A program made the translations under genes and the position numbers. The notes beneath the pieces are model-generated. The model was not told where the DNA came from, did not search any database, and saw nothing but the letters and a program-made list of their open reading frames with translations. From Cronobacter universalis NCTC 9529 (GTDB taxonomy: Bacteria; Pseudomonadota; Gammaproteobacteria; Enterobacterales; Enterobacteriaceae): DNA of 64,000 nt. The stretch lies in the NCBI RefSeq assembly GCF_001277175.1, contig NZ_CP012257.1, positions 1,364,001 to 1,428,000 of the forward strand. The letters are read 5' to 3'. Positions 40,036 through 49,007 of the stretch are shown here, one piece after another (positions within the stretch are counted from its first letter, which is position 1; each line of letters begins with the position of its first letter).

Positions 40036-40055
40036 TAGTGGCTGTTTATACAGTG
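40036..40055 (+). promoter_or_regulatory. Atypical LexA box of dinG
   Basis: TAGTGGCTGTTTATACAGTG, with the left half GTG instead of CTG and an intact right CAG at N10. The E. coli dinG box is also degenerate in its left half (TTG) and shares GCTGTTTATACAGT. It lies 14 bases upstream of the start. Confidence 0.75.
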
Positions 40056-40069
40056 TTTCAGGGCTTTAG

Positions 40070-42250
40070 ATGGCATTAACCGCCGCGCAGAAATCGCAAA
40101 TCGCCGCCTGGTATAAGGCGCTTCAGCAGCAGATACCGGACTTCATTCCCCGCGCTCCGCAGCGGCAGATGATCGCGGAAGTGGCGAAAACCCTCGGCGG
40201 CGATGAAGGGCGGCATCTGGCTATCGAGGCGCCGACCGGCGTCGGCAAAACGCTCTCGTATCTTATCCCCGGTATCGCCATCGCCCGCGAAGAGCAAAAA
40301 ACGCTGGTGGTGAGCACCGCCAACGTGGCGTTGCAGGATCAGATCTTCAGTAAAGATCTGCCGTTGCTGCGCAAAATCATCCCTGAACTGCGCTTTACCG
40401 CCGCCTTCGGGCGCGGGCGTTACGTCTGCCCGCGCAACCTCGCGGCGCTCTCGACCGACAGCGCCTCGCAGGGCGACTTGCTGGCGTTTCTTGACGACGA
40501 GCTGACGCCGAACAGCAAAGAAGAACAGCAGCGCTGCGCGAAGCTCAAAGCCGATCTCGACAGCTACAAGTGGGACGGCCTTCGCGATCACACCGATCAG
40601 GCGATTGACGACAGCCTCTGGTCGCGGCTCAGCACCGATAAAGCGAGCTGCCTGAACCGCAACTGCCACTACTACCGTGAATGCCCGTTCTTCGTGGCGC
40701 GTCGTGAGATTCAGGAGGCGGAAGTGGTGGTCGCCAACCATGCGCTGGTGATGGCGGCGCTGGAGAGCGAATCGGTCCTGCCGGAGCCAAAGCATCTGCT
40801 GCTGGTGCTTGATGAAGGCCATCATCTGCCGGACGTCGCCCGCGACGCGCTGGAGATGAGCGCCGATATCAGCGCGCCCTGGACGCGGTTGCAGCTCGAT
40901 CTCTTCAGCAAGCTGGTCGCCACCTGCCTTGAGCAGTTCCGGCCCAAAACCGTGCCGCCGCTCTCCACGCCGGAGCGGCTTAACAATCACTGCGAAGAAG
41001 TCTATGAACTGGTCGCCACTATGAACCGTATCGTCGGGCTGTTGCTGCCGCCGGGCGAGGAGAGCGAGTTTCGCTTCCCGATGGGCGAACTGCCGCAGGA
41101 AGTCATGGAAATCTGCGAGCGGCTGGCGAAGCTTACCGAAAACCTGCGCGGGCTGGCGGAGCTGTTCTTAAACGATCTCAGCGAAAAGACCGGCAGCCAC
41201 GACATCGTGCGCCTGCACCGTGTGCTGTTGCAGATGAACCGCGCGCTCGGCCATTTTGAAGCGCAAAGCAAGCTCTGGCGGCTCGCCTCGCTGGCGCACG
41301 CCTCCGGCGCGCCGGTTTCCAAATGGGTGACGCGCGAGACCCGCGAAGGGCAGCCGCATATTTTCTTCCACTGCGTGGGCATTCGCGTCAGCGATCAGCT
41401 GGAAAAGCTCATCTGGCGGCAGGTGCCGCATGTGGTGGTGACCTCCGCCACGCTGCGCTCGCTGAACAGCTTCGCGCGACTGCAGGAGATGAGCGGCCTG
41501 CGCGATAAAGCAGGCGACCGCTTCGTGACGCTCGATTCGCCGTTTAACCATTTCGAGCAGGGCAAACTCGTGATCCCGCGCCTGCGCCACGAGCCGCTGA
41601 TGGAGCATGAAGAGGCGCACCTCGCCGAGATGGCGGCCTATTTCCGCGCGGAATATAAAAAGGGCGAGCATAAAGGGATGCTGGTGCTGTTCGCCAGTAA
41701 CCGCGCGATGCAGACCTTTTTATCCTTTGTGCCCGATCTGCGGCTCGGTCTGCTGGTGCAGGGCGATCAGCCGCGCTACCGGCTGGTGGAGCTGCACCGC
41801 AAAAAAATCGAGCAGGGCGAGGCGAGCGTGCTGGTGGGGCTACAGTCGTTTGCCGAGGGGCTCGATCTTAAGGGTGAGCTGTTAAGCCAGGTGCATATTC
41901 ATAAAATCGCCTTTCCGCCGGTGGACAGCCCGGTGGTGGTGACGGAAGGCGAATGGCTGAAAAGCCTCAGGCGTTATCCGTTTGAAGTGCAAAGCCTGCC
42001 CGCGGCCTCGTTCAATCTTATTCAGCAGGTGGGGCGGCTTATCCGCAGCCACAGCTGCTGGGGCGAAATCGTCATTTATGACCGCCGCCTGCTCACTAAA
42101 TCCTATGGCAAACGGCTGCTGGACGCGTTGCCGGTATTTGCGATTGAACAGCCCGAAGCGCCGGAGGCGTTAAGCAAACCGGCGCCCGCAAAGCGTTCTG
42201 CGGCAGGCCGCAAGGGCGCGCCCGCCAGGCGACGCAACGCTTACCGGTAG
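40070..42250 (+). CDS. dinG: ATP-dependent DNA helicase DinG
   Basis: SOS-induced 5'-3' superfamily-2 helicase of the XPD group that unwinds R-loops and forks. Length 726 residues. Walker A EAPTGVGKT (about residues 48-56), the 4Fe-4S cysteines in GRYVCPRN and CLNRNCHYYRECPF (about 120 and 195-208), the DEGH box VLDEGHHLPD and the late QQVGRLIRS motif are intact. The C-terminal tail is rich in Ala, Lys and Arg. The stop overlaps the convergent last fimbrial gene by 10 bases. In E. coli ybiB follows directly; here a fimbrial operon intervenes. Confidence 0.97.
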   Translation: MALTAAQKSQIAAWYKALQQQIPDFIPRAPQRQMIAEVAKTLGGDEGRHLAIEAPTGVGKTLSYLIPGIAIAREEQKTLVVSTANVALQDQIFSKDLPLLRKIIPELRFTAAFGRGRYVCPRNLAALSTDSASQGDLLAFLDDELTPNSKEEQQRCAKLKADLDSYKWDGLRDHTDQAIDDSLWSRLSTDKASCLNRNCHYYRECPFFVARREIQEAEVVVANHALVMAALESESVLPEPKHLLLVLDEGHHLPDVARDALEMSADISAPWTRLQLDLFSKLVATCLEQFRPKTVPPLSTPERLNNHCEEVYELVATMNRIVGLLLPPGEESEFRFPMGELPQEVMEICERLAKLTENLRGLAELFLNDLSEKTGSHDIVRLHRVLLQMNRALGHFEAQSKLWRLASLAHASGAPVSKWVTRETREGQPHIFFHCVGIRVSDQLEKLIWRQVPHVVVTSATLRSLNSFARLQEMSGLRDKAGDRFVTLDSPFNHFEQGKLVIPRLRHEPLMEHEEAHLAEMAAYFRAEYKKGEHKGMLVLFASNRAMQTFLSFVPDLRLGLLVQGDQPRYRLVELHRKKIEQGEASVLVGLQSFAEGLDLKGELLSQVHIHKIAFPPVDSPVVVTEGEWLKSLRRYPFEVQSLPAASFNLIQQVGRLIRSHSCWGEIVIYDRRLLTKSYGKRLLDALPVFAIEQPEAPEALSKPAPAKRSAAGRKGAPARRRNAYR

Positions 42251-42750
42251 GTGAAGATCACCTGCACCGCCGTTTCAAAAGAGCCTGCCGCAAAGGTATC
42301 CGTGGTGCGAATATAACGCGCGCTAAATTCATAGGTAGCGCTGTGCGTCGCCGCATCCACCGGCTCGATGGCGGGATCGCCGCCTGGTAACATATACATT
42401 CTGGTTTTTGTGTCGATTACCTGTAATGCCAGCCCGCGTCCCGTGCCCATGTTCGCATAAGCCGTGCCCTCCCGCGGATCTCGCTGTCCGTTAAATACCG
42501 CCTCTACCGTCGAGGTGGTGGCAGGGCAATGCGTCACGCTCAGTTCAAAGGGAACCCAGGGACCATAGGCGTAGGGCTGAGAGAAGGCGCTGGCGAGCGC
42601 CTGGCCCATTTCCACCGTTTTCGTCTGGCTGGCGGTGTCCACCTCGCAGGAGCCCGCCGTAATCGCGCCATTGATTTGCAGTGTGATGTCATCGGCCATA
42701 GCCGGCCCTGCGGCGACCATCGCTATCAGCAATAACAGTAATCGTTTCAT
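42241..42750 (-). CDS. Fimbrial minor subunit
   Basis: Type-1-like pilin of 169 residues. Signal peptide of about 19 residues ends in AMA before DDITLQINGAI. Two cysteines (SCEV and THCPAT) would form the pilin disulfide. The C-terminus FETAVQVIFTYR is a typical donor-strand beta-zipper ending. The start is the ATG giving MKRLLLLL; a longer upstream frame overlaps the previous gene. Last gene of the operon and probably a minor or terminating subunit. Confidence 0.85.
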   Translation of the reverse strand: MKRLLLLLIAMVAAGPAMADDITLQINGAITAGSCEVDTASQTKTVEMGQALASAFSQPYAYGPWVPFELSVTHCPATTSTVEAVFNGQRDPREGTAYANMGTGRGLALQVIDTKTRMYMLPGGDPAIEPVDAATHSATYEFSARYIRTTDTFAAGSFETAVQVIFTYR

Positions 42751-42760
42751 CGCGGCGCGC

Positions 42761-43738
42761 TCATCGGTAAGCGATGGTAAGAGTCGCAACGGCATTTGCC
42801 GAACCCGGCGTCACCGTGCTGGCGGTCTGGTAGTACTGAACGGCGAAAGGGATATTGAGCATCATATTCGCGGCAGGGATATCGCCCACATAGCTGTAAT
42901 GATCGAAATCCGTGTTCTGCCCGTTGGTCAGGATCTGGACGCCGATACCGGTCGCTGCGCCCATTTCCGGCGTCAGTTTAATGACGGAGGGCTGGGCTGA
43001 GGCATAACCATTCGCGCTGGAAACTTTTACCCCCACGCTTACCGGATTGTTGCAGGTGGCGTGAACCGAAAAGTTATACCAGCCGGAGCCGCTGCCGATA
43101 CCAGTAAACGTCGCGCCTGGCACATTGCCGAGGGTGAGGTAGAGACTTTTCGGATCTACGGAGCAGGTAACGGATTTGTAGGTGATATTGCCGGCGTAAG
43201 AAATGTTATTTGGCGCGCCGATGGGCGACTGATTATAGACCCCCACGCCGAATACCGTCTGCGCCTGCTGAAGCGAGCCGGAGACGATATTGTCCGAAGT
43301 TTTGACCAGCGCCAGCGTCACGTTAAAATTAAAGGTATTACTGCCGTCGCTGGAGACATAGCCCAGCGGGGTATTGCGGGTATCACAACCGATGCCGCCG
43401 CCAACAATGCGCTGGCCTTTATCGTTCACCAGCGTAATCCCGATCCCATTCACGCCCGTGTTGTAAACGCCCGGCACTCCCGGTACTTCGCTGCCGCTTC
43501 CATAGTAACAACCGATAATGACCTGGCCTGCGTATCCGTCACAGGAACCGTGAATATTGATAGTCTCGTCACTGCCCGGAATGGCCGAGCCGACCGGCAA
43601 CGTGCTGGAGACCGCAATCGAAGCCACAGACACCGTGTAAGGCATCATCGGCGCAGTACAGCCCGCCTGCGCATGAGGCATAAAGAAAAGGCTACCGGCC
43701 AGCACCAGCAGCGCGCTGAAGAGTTTTACGATTCGCAT
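42761..43738 (-). CDS. Fimbrial tip adhesin (two-domain)
   Basis: Length 325 residues, twice a pilin. Signal peptide of about 26 residues ends AQA-GC. The N-terminal half (about 27-195) has no family I recognise and would be the receptor-binding domain. The C-terminal half, from about TYKSVTCSVDPKSLYL to AVATLTIAYR, looks like a pilin domain. The chosen ATG follows CAGGAAA at eight bases; an earlier ATG overlaps the usher stop but has no ribosome site. The ligand cannot be inferred. Confidence 0.8.
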   Translation of the reverse strand: MRIVKLFSALLVLAGSLFFMPHAQAGCTAPMMPYTVSVASIAVSSTLPVGSAIPGSDETINIHGSCDGYAGQVIIGCYYGSGSEVPGVPGVYNTGVNGIGITLVNDKGQRIVGGGIGCDTRNTPLGYVSSDGSNTFNFNVTLALVKTSDNIVSGSLQQAQTVFGVGVYNQSPIGAPNNISYAGNITYKSVTCSVDPKSLYLTLGNVPGATFTGIGSGSGWYNFSVHATCNNPVSVGVKVSSANGYASAQPSVIKLTPEMGAATGIGVQILTNGQNTDFDHYSYVGDIPAANMMLNIPFAVQYYQTASTVTPGSANAVATLTIAYR

Positions 43739-43761
43739 AACGAGTTTCCTGATAACGCGCA

Positions 43762-46314
43762 TCACACACACTGCGCGGAGAGAGTAATAAAGGGACCGGC
43801 GGCATTCGCCGGGGGCAGATGCCAGATGGCCGAACAGTGCTGGCTGGCGTCTTTCCCCCAGCTCACCTGCAAGGTGCCTTCCGCTTTCAGGCCGGTCAGA
43901 TAGACCTGGCCGTCTTCGCCGACGATAAACGCTTGCGCAGCATCATCCGCCGTCGCGGTGGCGCCAAACGGCACCGGATGGCCGTCGGCGCGCGCCAGCG
44001 TCATTAATGCGCGCGCGCCGGTGCGGGTGTCGAAGCGGGCGCGCACCACCGCGCCGCGTGTCGGCGTCACGGTCTGCACGGCCTGCGTGACGTCGGCGTC
44101 GGCGGGCAGCGTTTCGGTATCAAGCGCAATGGCGTTGCGGCGATAAGGACTGACGAAAGGCACGATGGTGTAGCCGTGGCTGTCTGTCGCAATGCCGGTC
44201 TGGTTGGCGATAGCGGTGCCGCTGGCGCCAGGGGCTTCTACCAGCGCGACGGTTTCTCCCATCGGCTGCCCGAACGTGACGCCGTGCGCATGGGCGATAA
44301 TGCCGCCCTGGAAGCCGTAGTGGATCTGGCGCTGGTTGCTGTCCTGGCCGTATCCGGCGCTCGCTTCGCCATAAGCACCTTTATAATCGGCATTCAGCGA
44401 GGTGCTGTTGGCCTGGCCCTGGCTGTTATGGCTCTGCTGGATGTTCCAGTTGAGGTTGTCGCCCGCCAGCGCCGTTCCGTTCATACCGACGTTTTGCGTG
44501 GCGCCCTGCTTACTGTTATTCAGGCTATAGTTCGCCCAGGTATCAGGCAGCCAGCGTTCGAGCGGCACGGAGAGCGTGAAGGAGAGCACGCGGTCATTTT
44601 GTCGAATGGCGTTATCGCCTGTCGTGCCGGTGGTATTGCGGTTCAGGCTGTAATTCAGCCCGTAGCTAATGCTGTGCCAGCTATTGTTGTAACCGAGACT
44701 GAGCGAGGCCATCGCCTGACGGCTGTCCCAGTAATTTTCTTTAAGCAGGCTGACGTTCAGGGAGCCCAACGCGTCACCGAGAGGTTGCTCAAGCGTAAGC
44801 TCGGTGCGCTGCCTGCGGCGCAGCGGGTTATTCCACTGGTTATCCGCGCGCAGCGCGTCAAACACCTCCTGCATCCCGTAATAGTTTTCGCTGCTAAAGC
44901 GGTAGCCCGCGACCGAGAGCGTGGCGCCGGTCAGCGGAAGATCTTTACTGTAGCGGACGCGCCATGAGCGGCCCGTATGCTTTTCACCCGGTGTCTGCGT
45001 CGAGGTGGCCTCTGTCATATCCAGCGACAGCGCGCCAAACTTGCCCAGGTTTTCACCGACGCCTGCCGCCAGCGCATGATAGGGCTGGCTTGCCTGAATA
45101 CCGCCGTAGAGCGTAAATCCGTGCGGCAGCCCATAAATCGCCGAGCCCTGAATAAAGGGCGTCGGTAACACCTCGTCGTCATAAGAGCGATAGCGCCCGC
45201 CGGTAAGGCTGTATTTCAGCCGTCCTTCGCGTTGCAGAACGGGAACCGAAGCGTAGGGCACCACAAAGTGCTGTTCGCTGCCGTCGCTCTCTTTCACCGT
45301 GACGTTCAGATCGCCGCTGCCGCCGCTGGGGTAGAGATCGTTAATCTCAAACGCGCCGGGGGCGACGTTATTCTGCGAAATCACGTAACCGTTCTGGCGA
45401 ATAATGACCTGCGCGTTGCTGCGCGCAATGCCATGAACGACAGGCGCGTAGCCGCGCAGCCCGTCCGGCAGCATGTCGTCGTCAGAGGCGATCTGCGCGC
45501 CCGTAAAAGGGATGCTGTCGAAGACATCCGCCGGCGAACTGCTTTGCCCGAGCGTCAGCGCGCTTTTAAGGGTGATAATGTCGCGCTGCGCGTAGGTGTA
45601 AACAGACGAAAATGCCTTTTCAGTCTCTTTATCGTCGTCGCTGTGGCGCCAGGTCGAATAGTTGCGCAGCCGCCACGGTCCGAGATTAAGGCCAGGGCGC
45701 AGGTTGGCGTAAAGGTCGCTGCTGTCCTGCGTGCCGGACGCCAGCGATTTCTGGCGTGAGCCATTCACGCTGTAATTCAGCAACAGCGCATTGATGCCTT
45801 CATTAAACGCCTCCGGCGGGATATATCCGCGCGGCGCCTGGCCCAGCGCGCTTTGCGGTATGCTGAGCTGAAGCTGCTGGCGGCCCACGTTGAAATGGGC
45901 GCTGGCGGAAGGAATAGCAGAGAGATCGGCGCACTGCGCGGGCGCGCGCAACGTGTCGAAACGGTCAGTCTCTATGCCGAAACTTTTCAAATCCTCTGGC
46001 GTCAGGCAGGGCTGCAACGTGCTGCTGCCATCGGCGGCGGTCGCCAGCGTAAACGTGACTTCGCGGGTATCGATACGGTTGTTATTCACGTAAATATCCA
46101 CACGATATTTTCCCGGCGCCAGACCCGGCCCTTTTTCATAAAGACTTAAATCGGTTTTTTCCTGATTCGGGTTATCAATATCCAGCAGTGCCGGGTTGAA
46201 ATAATCATCCGCCCTCGCAGACGCCAGCGACAGGCCTGTACAAATACAGGCTATCGCCAGCGCTAAACGACGGGCATGAAAAAGACCTGGCCGTCTGGCT
46301 TTATTGAGAGGCAT
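43762..46314 (-). CDS. Outer-membrane fimbrial usher
   Basis: PapC/FimD-family usher of 850 residues that assembles and exports fimbrial subunits. Signal peptide of about 35 residues, then the N-terminal chaperone-binding domain DDYFNPALLDIDN. Conserved pieces are GKYRVDIYVNN, LQPCLTPEDLKSFG, the LPDGLRGYAPVVHGIARSNA barrel start, QNGYVI and the C-terminal CSAIWHLP...AQCV disulfide domain. The start gives MPLNKARRPGLF; its ribosome site is weak. Upstream frame overlaps the chaperone gene and is not favoured. Confidence 0.93.
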   Translation of the reverse strand: MPLNKARRPGLFHARRLALAIACICTGLSLASARADDYFNPALLDIDNPNQEKTDLSLYEKGPGLAPGKYRVDIYVNNNRIDTREVTFTLATAADGSSTLQPCLTPEDLKSFGIETDRFDTLRAPAQCADLSAIPSASAHFNVGRQQLQLSIPQSALGQAPRGYIPPEAFNEGINALLLNYSVNGSRQKSLASGTQDSSDLYANLRPGLNLGPWRLRNYSTWRHSDDDKETEKAFSSVYTYAQRDIITLKSALTLGQSSSPADVFDSIPFTGAQIASDDDMLPDGLRGYAPVVHGIARSNAQVIIRQNGYVISQNNVAPGAFEINDLYPSGGSGDLNVTVKESDGSEQHFVVPYASVPVLQREGRLKYSLTGGRYRSYDDEVLPTPFIQGSAIYGLPHGFTLYGGIQASQPYHALAAGVGENLGKFGALSLDMTEATSTQTPGEKHTGRSWRVRYSKDLPLTGATLSVAGYRFSSENYYGMQEVFDALRADNQWNNPLRRRQRTELTLEQPLGDALGSLNVSLLKENYWDSRQAMASLSLGYNNSWHSISYGLNYSLNRNTTGTTGDNAIRQNDRVLSFTLSVPLERWLPDTWANYSLNNSKQGATQNVGMNGTALAGDNLNWNIQQSHNSQGQANSTSLNADYKGAYGEASAGYGQDSNQRQIHYGFQGGIIAHAHGVTFGQPMGETVALVEAPGASGTAIANQTGIATDSHGYTIVPFVSPYRRNAIALDTETLPADADVTQAVQTVTPTRGAVVRARFDTRTGARALMTLARADGHPVPFGATATADDAAQAFIVGEDGQVYLTGLKAEGTLQVSWGKDASQHCSAIWHLPPANAAGPFITLSAQCV

Positions 46315-46354
46315 GATAATTACCGTATTAATAAAATAATGGGATGACGTGGCG

Positions 46355-47026
46355 TTAAAGCGTTTGGGACCAGTTTTTACCAATGGCGCCGAAATCATTA
46401 ATAATGTTCCAGGACAGCGTGCCGTGTTTTACGCTTTTGGCTAAAGGAAAACGGCTTTCGCCTTCCGGAACGGCGAAATTAATATCATCCACTTTATTGC
46501 CGTTGATACTTACGCTATTAAAGTTCATATAAAAGGGCGTCGGATTTTCCACCACCAGCGTATTTCCTTCGGTGCGCCACTTCAGCCTGTTCGCGACATC
46601 GTCCGGTTTGCCGCTGACGGACGCCGGACGGTACATTAATTTAATACGCGTTTTGACGGCAATTTGCAGACTGTTGACGCCTTCTTTTTTGTCCGCAGAA
46701 GGAATCGATTTGATATTGAGCCAGTAGAGCGATTCACGATCCTCCGGCAGATTGCCGCCGGTACGTACCACGCGTAGCGTATTATCCTGATGCGCATCCA
46801 GACGAAAGAGCGGCGGCGTCACCATAAACGGTGCTTTAGCCGCGCCTGGCGCATCGGTATCCACCCACGACTGAATTAAATAATTAATATCATCATTATT
46901 AGTGACCGGAACGGACGCCTCTTTCTTATCACCCTGATAGACCACGCGGGTACCGCCGACAATAACGCCAGCCTGCGCCGCCGTTGTCGCCATCAGTAAG
47001 GCTGAAATAACGAGTAATTTACGCAT
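46355..47026 (-). CDS. Periplasmic fimbrial chaperone (PapD-like)
   Basis: Length 223 residues with a 19-residue signal peptide ending AQA. Two immunoglobulin-like domains: GVIVGGTRVVYQGDKKEASVPVTN at the start and RLDAHQDNTLRVVRTGG, ESLYWLNIKSIP. The KTRIKLMYRP strand carries the conserved lysine-arginine site for the subunit carboxylate. The short F1-G1 loop fits the FGS chaperone class. It lies 66 bases downstream of the major pilin, across a stem-loop. Confidence 0.93.
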   Translation of the reverse strand: MRKLLVISALLMATTAAQAGVIVGGTRVVYQGDKKEASVPVTNNDDINYLIQSWVDTDAPGAAKAPFMVTPPLFRLDAHQDNTLRVVRTGGNLPEDRESLYWLNIKSIPSADKKEGVNSLQIAVKTRIKLMYRPASVSGKPDDVANRLKWRTEGNTLVVENPTPFYMNFNSVSINGNKVDDINFAVPEGESRFPLAKSVKHGTLSWNIINDFGAIGKNWSQTL

Positions 47027-47048
47027 GATGAAAACTCTCTGTTAATAA

Positions 47049-47084
47049 GGGCTATTAGTGACCATCAGCGTCGGCTAATAGCCC
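47049..47084 (-). other. Stem-loop between major pilin and chaperone genes
   Basis: Perfect 10-base stem GGGCTATTAG / CTAATAGCCC with a 16-base loop. No T tract follows. Such intercistronic hairpins in fimbrial operons commonly stabilise the pilin message and lower expression of the downstream genes. Confidence 0.7.
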
Positions 47085-47092
47085 GTCGGGGA

Positions 47093-47632
47093 TCAGTTAT
47101 AGGTCACAGTAAATGTGGAAGAGCCGTTGGCGGTTCCCGCCGTGACAGCCGCGCCGGTTTGAATATAACGGGCGCCGAATTCCAGATCGTTGGTCGCCGT
47201 GCCGGTCTGCAGCGCGTAATCCGCTGACGCGGTATAGAGATTCAGCGGCGTGCCGTCAGCATCGACTAACTGAATGCCAATGCCGCTGGCGGCGCCGGTG
47301 CCGCCGGTCAGGGCGAGGACGTTAACGTTATCGGTATCTGCATTGCCGCCAAATTTAATTGAGGCTTTTGTCACCGTTTCGGGGCAGTTTTTTAGCTGCA
47401 GGAAAAAGCTGGTGATGTTGGTGGTGGAGCCAACGCCAGTAAAGGCAGTTTTAGAGACTTTCCCTAAATCCACCGCCAGCGGGCTGCTCAGGCTGTTGAC
47501 GACCTCGCAGGCGGCATCAAGGATTTCACCGGTAAAATTAACCTGGCCTTCACCGGTCGATGCGGCACAGGTAAATGAGGAGGAACAGGCCAGCGCGGCC
47601 AGAGTGGATGTAAGCAATAACTTTTTCATCAT
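47093..47632 (-). CDS. Fimbrial major subunit
   Basis: Type-1-like pilin of 179 residues. Signal peptide of about 23 residues ends TCA before ASTGEGQVNFTGEI. Disulfide cysteines are in DAACEV and LKNCPE. The C-terminus NGSSTFTVTYN is the beta-zipper. Two ATGs are adjacent; AGGA lies three bases before the first and six before the second, so the second may be used. It is the first and most upstream gene of the five-gene operon, consistent with being the main shaft subunit. Confidence 0.88.
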   Translation of the reverse strand: MMKKLLLTSTLAALACSSSFTCAASTGEGQVNFTGEILDAACEVVNSLSSPLAVDLGKVSKTAFTGVGSTTNITSFFLQLKNCPETVTKASIKFGGNADTDNVNVLALTGGTGAASGIGIQLVDADGTPLNLYTASADYALQTGTATNDLEFGARYIQTGAAVTAGTANGSSTFTVTYN

Positions 47633-47945
47633 TAATCCTGAATCAGGAGGGAACCCAGTCTTAAATAATTAAGACGCGAATAATTTCGATGAAAAATATG
47701 CATCCAATGAATGCATCACTCCAGTTATGAACACTTAACGTTTCTTGTAGTAAATAAATACAGTGCGAAGCGAGGTGAACCGCGGTTAATGGACTTGGGC
47801 GCTGACGCGCCTGATGCGTGGCATTTCAGACGCTTAACTTGTATTGTGCGCAGAGGCGGGATGTCGACTGCGGTGGCTAAGCGGCGAGGCATCGCAGACA
47901 ATCATTCATCGGGGCTATGATTAAGGTGAGCAGAGGGAGGATAAG
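47633..47945. other. Divergent fimbria/ybiB control region
   Basis: No gene is seen; open frames here are unsupported. The left 150 bases are AT-rich, unlike the GC-rich surroundings, and should contain the fimbrial promoter. I saw no invertible-element inverted repeats like those of fimS. Confidence 0.55.
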
Positions 47946-48914
47946 ATGGATTATCGCGACATCATCAAAGAGATAGGCCGGGGCAAAAATCACGCCCGTT
48001 CTCTGGACCGCGAAACGGCCAGAGCCTTATACAACCACATGCTGGATGGCGATGTGCCGGAACTGGAGATGGGCGCGATTCTTATTGCGCTGCGTATTAA
48101 AGGCGAGGGCGAACAGGAGATGCGCGGTTTTTACGACGCGATGCAGCAGCACACGCTGCGCCTGACGCCGCCGGTGGCAAAACCGATGCCTGTGGTTATC
48201 CCCAGCTATAACGGCGCGCGTAAGCAGGCCAACCTGACGCCGCTGCTGGCGCTATTACTGAGCCGTCTCGGTTTTCCGGTCGTCGTACATGGCGTCAGCG
48301 ACGATCCGACGCGCGTGCTGACAGAGACAATTTTTACGCTGATGGGCATCGCGCCGACGCTGCACGCAGGCCAGGCGCAGGCGAAACTGGACGGGCGCGA
48401 TCCGGTCTATATCCCGGTCGGCGCGCTCTGCCCGCCGCTCGAAAAACAGCTGGGTATGCGCTGGCGGCTTGGGGTGCGCAACAGCGCCCATACGCTGGCG
48501 AAGCTTGCCACGCCGTTTGGCGAATCTGACGCGCTGCGTCTGTCCAGCGTCTCGCACCCGGAATATGTGAACCGGGTAGGGCAGTTCTTTATCGATATCG
48601 GCGGACGCGGTCTGCTGATGCACGGTACGGAAGGCGAGGTCTACGCCAACCCGCAGCGCTGCCCGCAAATCGCGCTTATTGAAGATGGGAACATGCGCAT
48701 TCTGGTGGAGCGCCAGAGCGAGGCGGCGGCAAGCCCTGTAGCGCTGCCGGAGGCGAAAGATCCCGAAGTGACCGCCCGCTGGACCGAGCGCTGTTTATCT
48801 GGTCTTGAGCCGGTGCCGGAATCGTTAAAAATCCAGATGGCGTGCGTACTGGTGGCAAGCGGCGAAGCGCAGGATATCCCGTCGGCGCTGGCCCGCATCG
48901 CCGGGACGTTTTGA
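47946..48914 (+). CDS. ybiB: YbiB, TrpD2-type DNA-binding protein
   Basis: Paralogue of anthranilate phosphoribosyltransferase that binds nucleic acid non-specifically instead of doing TrpD chemistry. Length 322 residues. Seen: the N-terminal helical domain LDRETARALYNHMLDGDV, then SYNGARKQANLTPLLALLLS and the RNSAHTLAKLATPF loop. ATG follows GGGAGG. In E. coli it is in the dinG SOS operon; here the fimbrial block separates the two and ybiB needs its own promoter. Confidence 0.92.
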   Translation: MDYRDIIKEIGRGKNHARSLDRETARALYNHMLDGDVPELEMGAILIALRIKGEGEQEMRGFYDAMQQHTLRLTPPVAKPMPVVIPSYNGARKQANLTPLLALLLSRLGFPVVVHGVSDDPTRVLTETIFTLMGIAPTLHAGQAQAKLDGRDPVYIPVGALCPPLEKQLGMRWRLGVRNSAHTLAKLATPFGESDALRLSSVSHPEYVNRVGQFFIDIGGRGLLMHGTEGEVYANPQRCPQIALIEDGNMRILVERQSEAAASPVALPEAKDPEVTARWTERCLSGLEPVPESLKIQMACVLVASGEAQDIPSALARIAGTF

Positions 48915-48916
48915 CG

Positions 48917-48945
48917 AAAAAAAGCCCGCAGCATCCGCCGCGGGC
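48917..48945 (-). terminator. Terminator after ybiJ (minus strand)
   Basis: Stem GCCCGC / GCGGGC (48924-48945) with a 10-base loop; on the minus strand it is followed by seven T residues. It lies between ybiB and ybiJ and serves the leftward ybiJ transcript. Confidence 0.85.
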
Positions 48946-49007
48946 AAAAAGGGTAACAAAGGGTCAATTAAGGGTAATGAAGGTATCTGTCAGTCGGCGC
49001 GTGGCGA

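Larger units (their letters stand above)
39643..40069. other. 427-base gap between rhlE and dinG
   Basis: No gene is seen. From left to right it holds the rhlE terminator, the REP-like pair, the hairpin cluster and the dinG LexA box. About 90 bases from 39944 to 40035 have no recognisable element. Confidence 0.7.

Noticed and set aside
47748..47763. Possible LexA box upstream of ybiB (TAG-N10-CAG)
   Set aside because: The left half lacks CTG and even the degenerate forms seen at dinG; a single CAG half is too weak.
47633..47945. Phase-variable invertible promoter (fimS-like) for the fimbrial operon
   Set aside because: I found no pair of inverted repeats and no adjacent recombinase gene.
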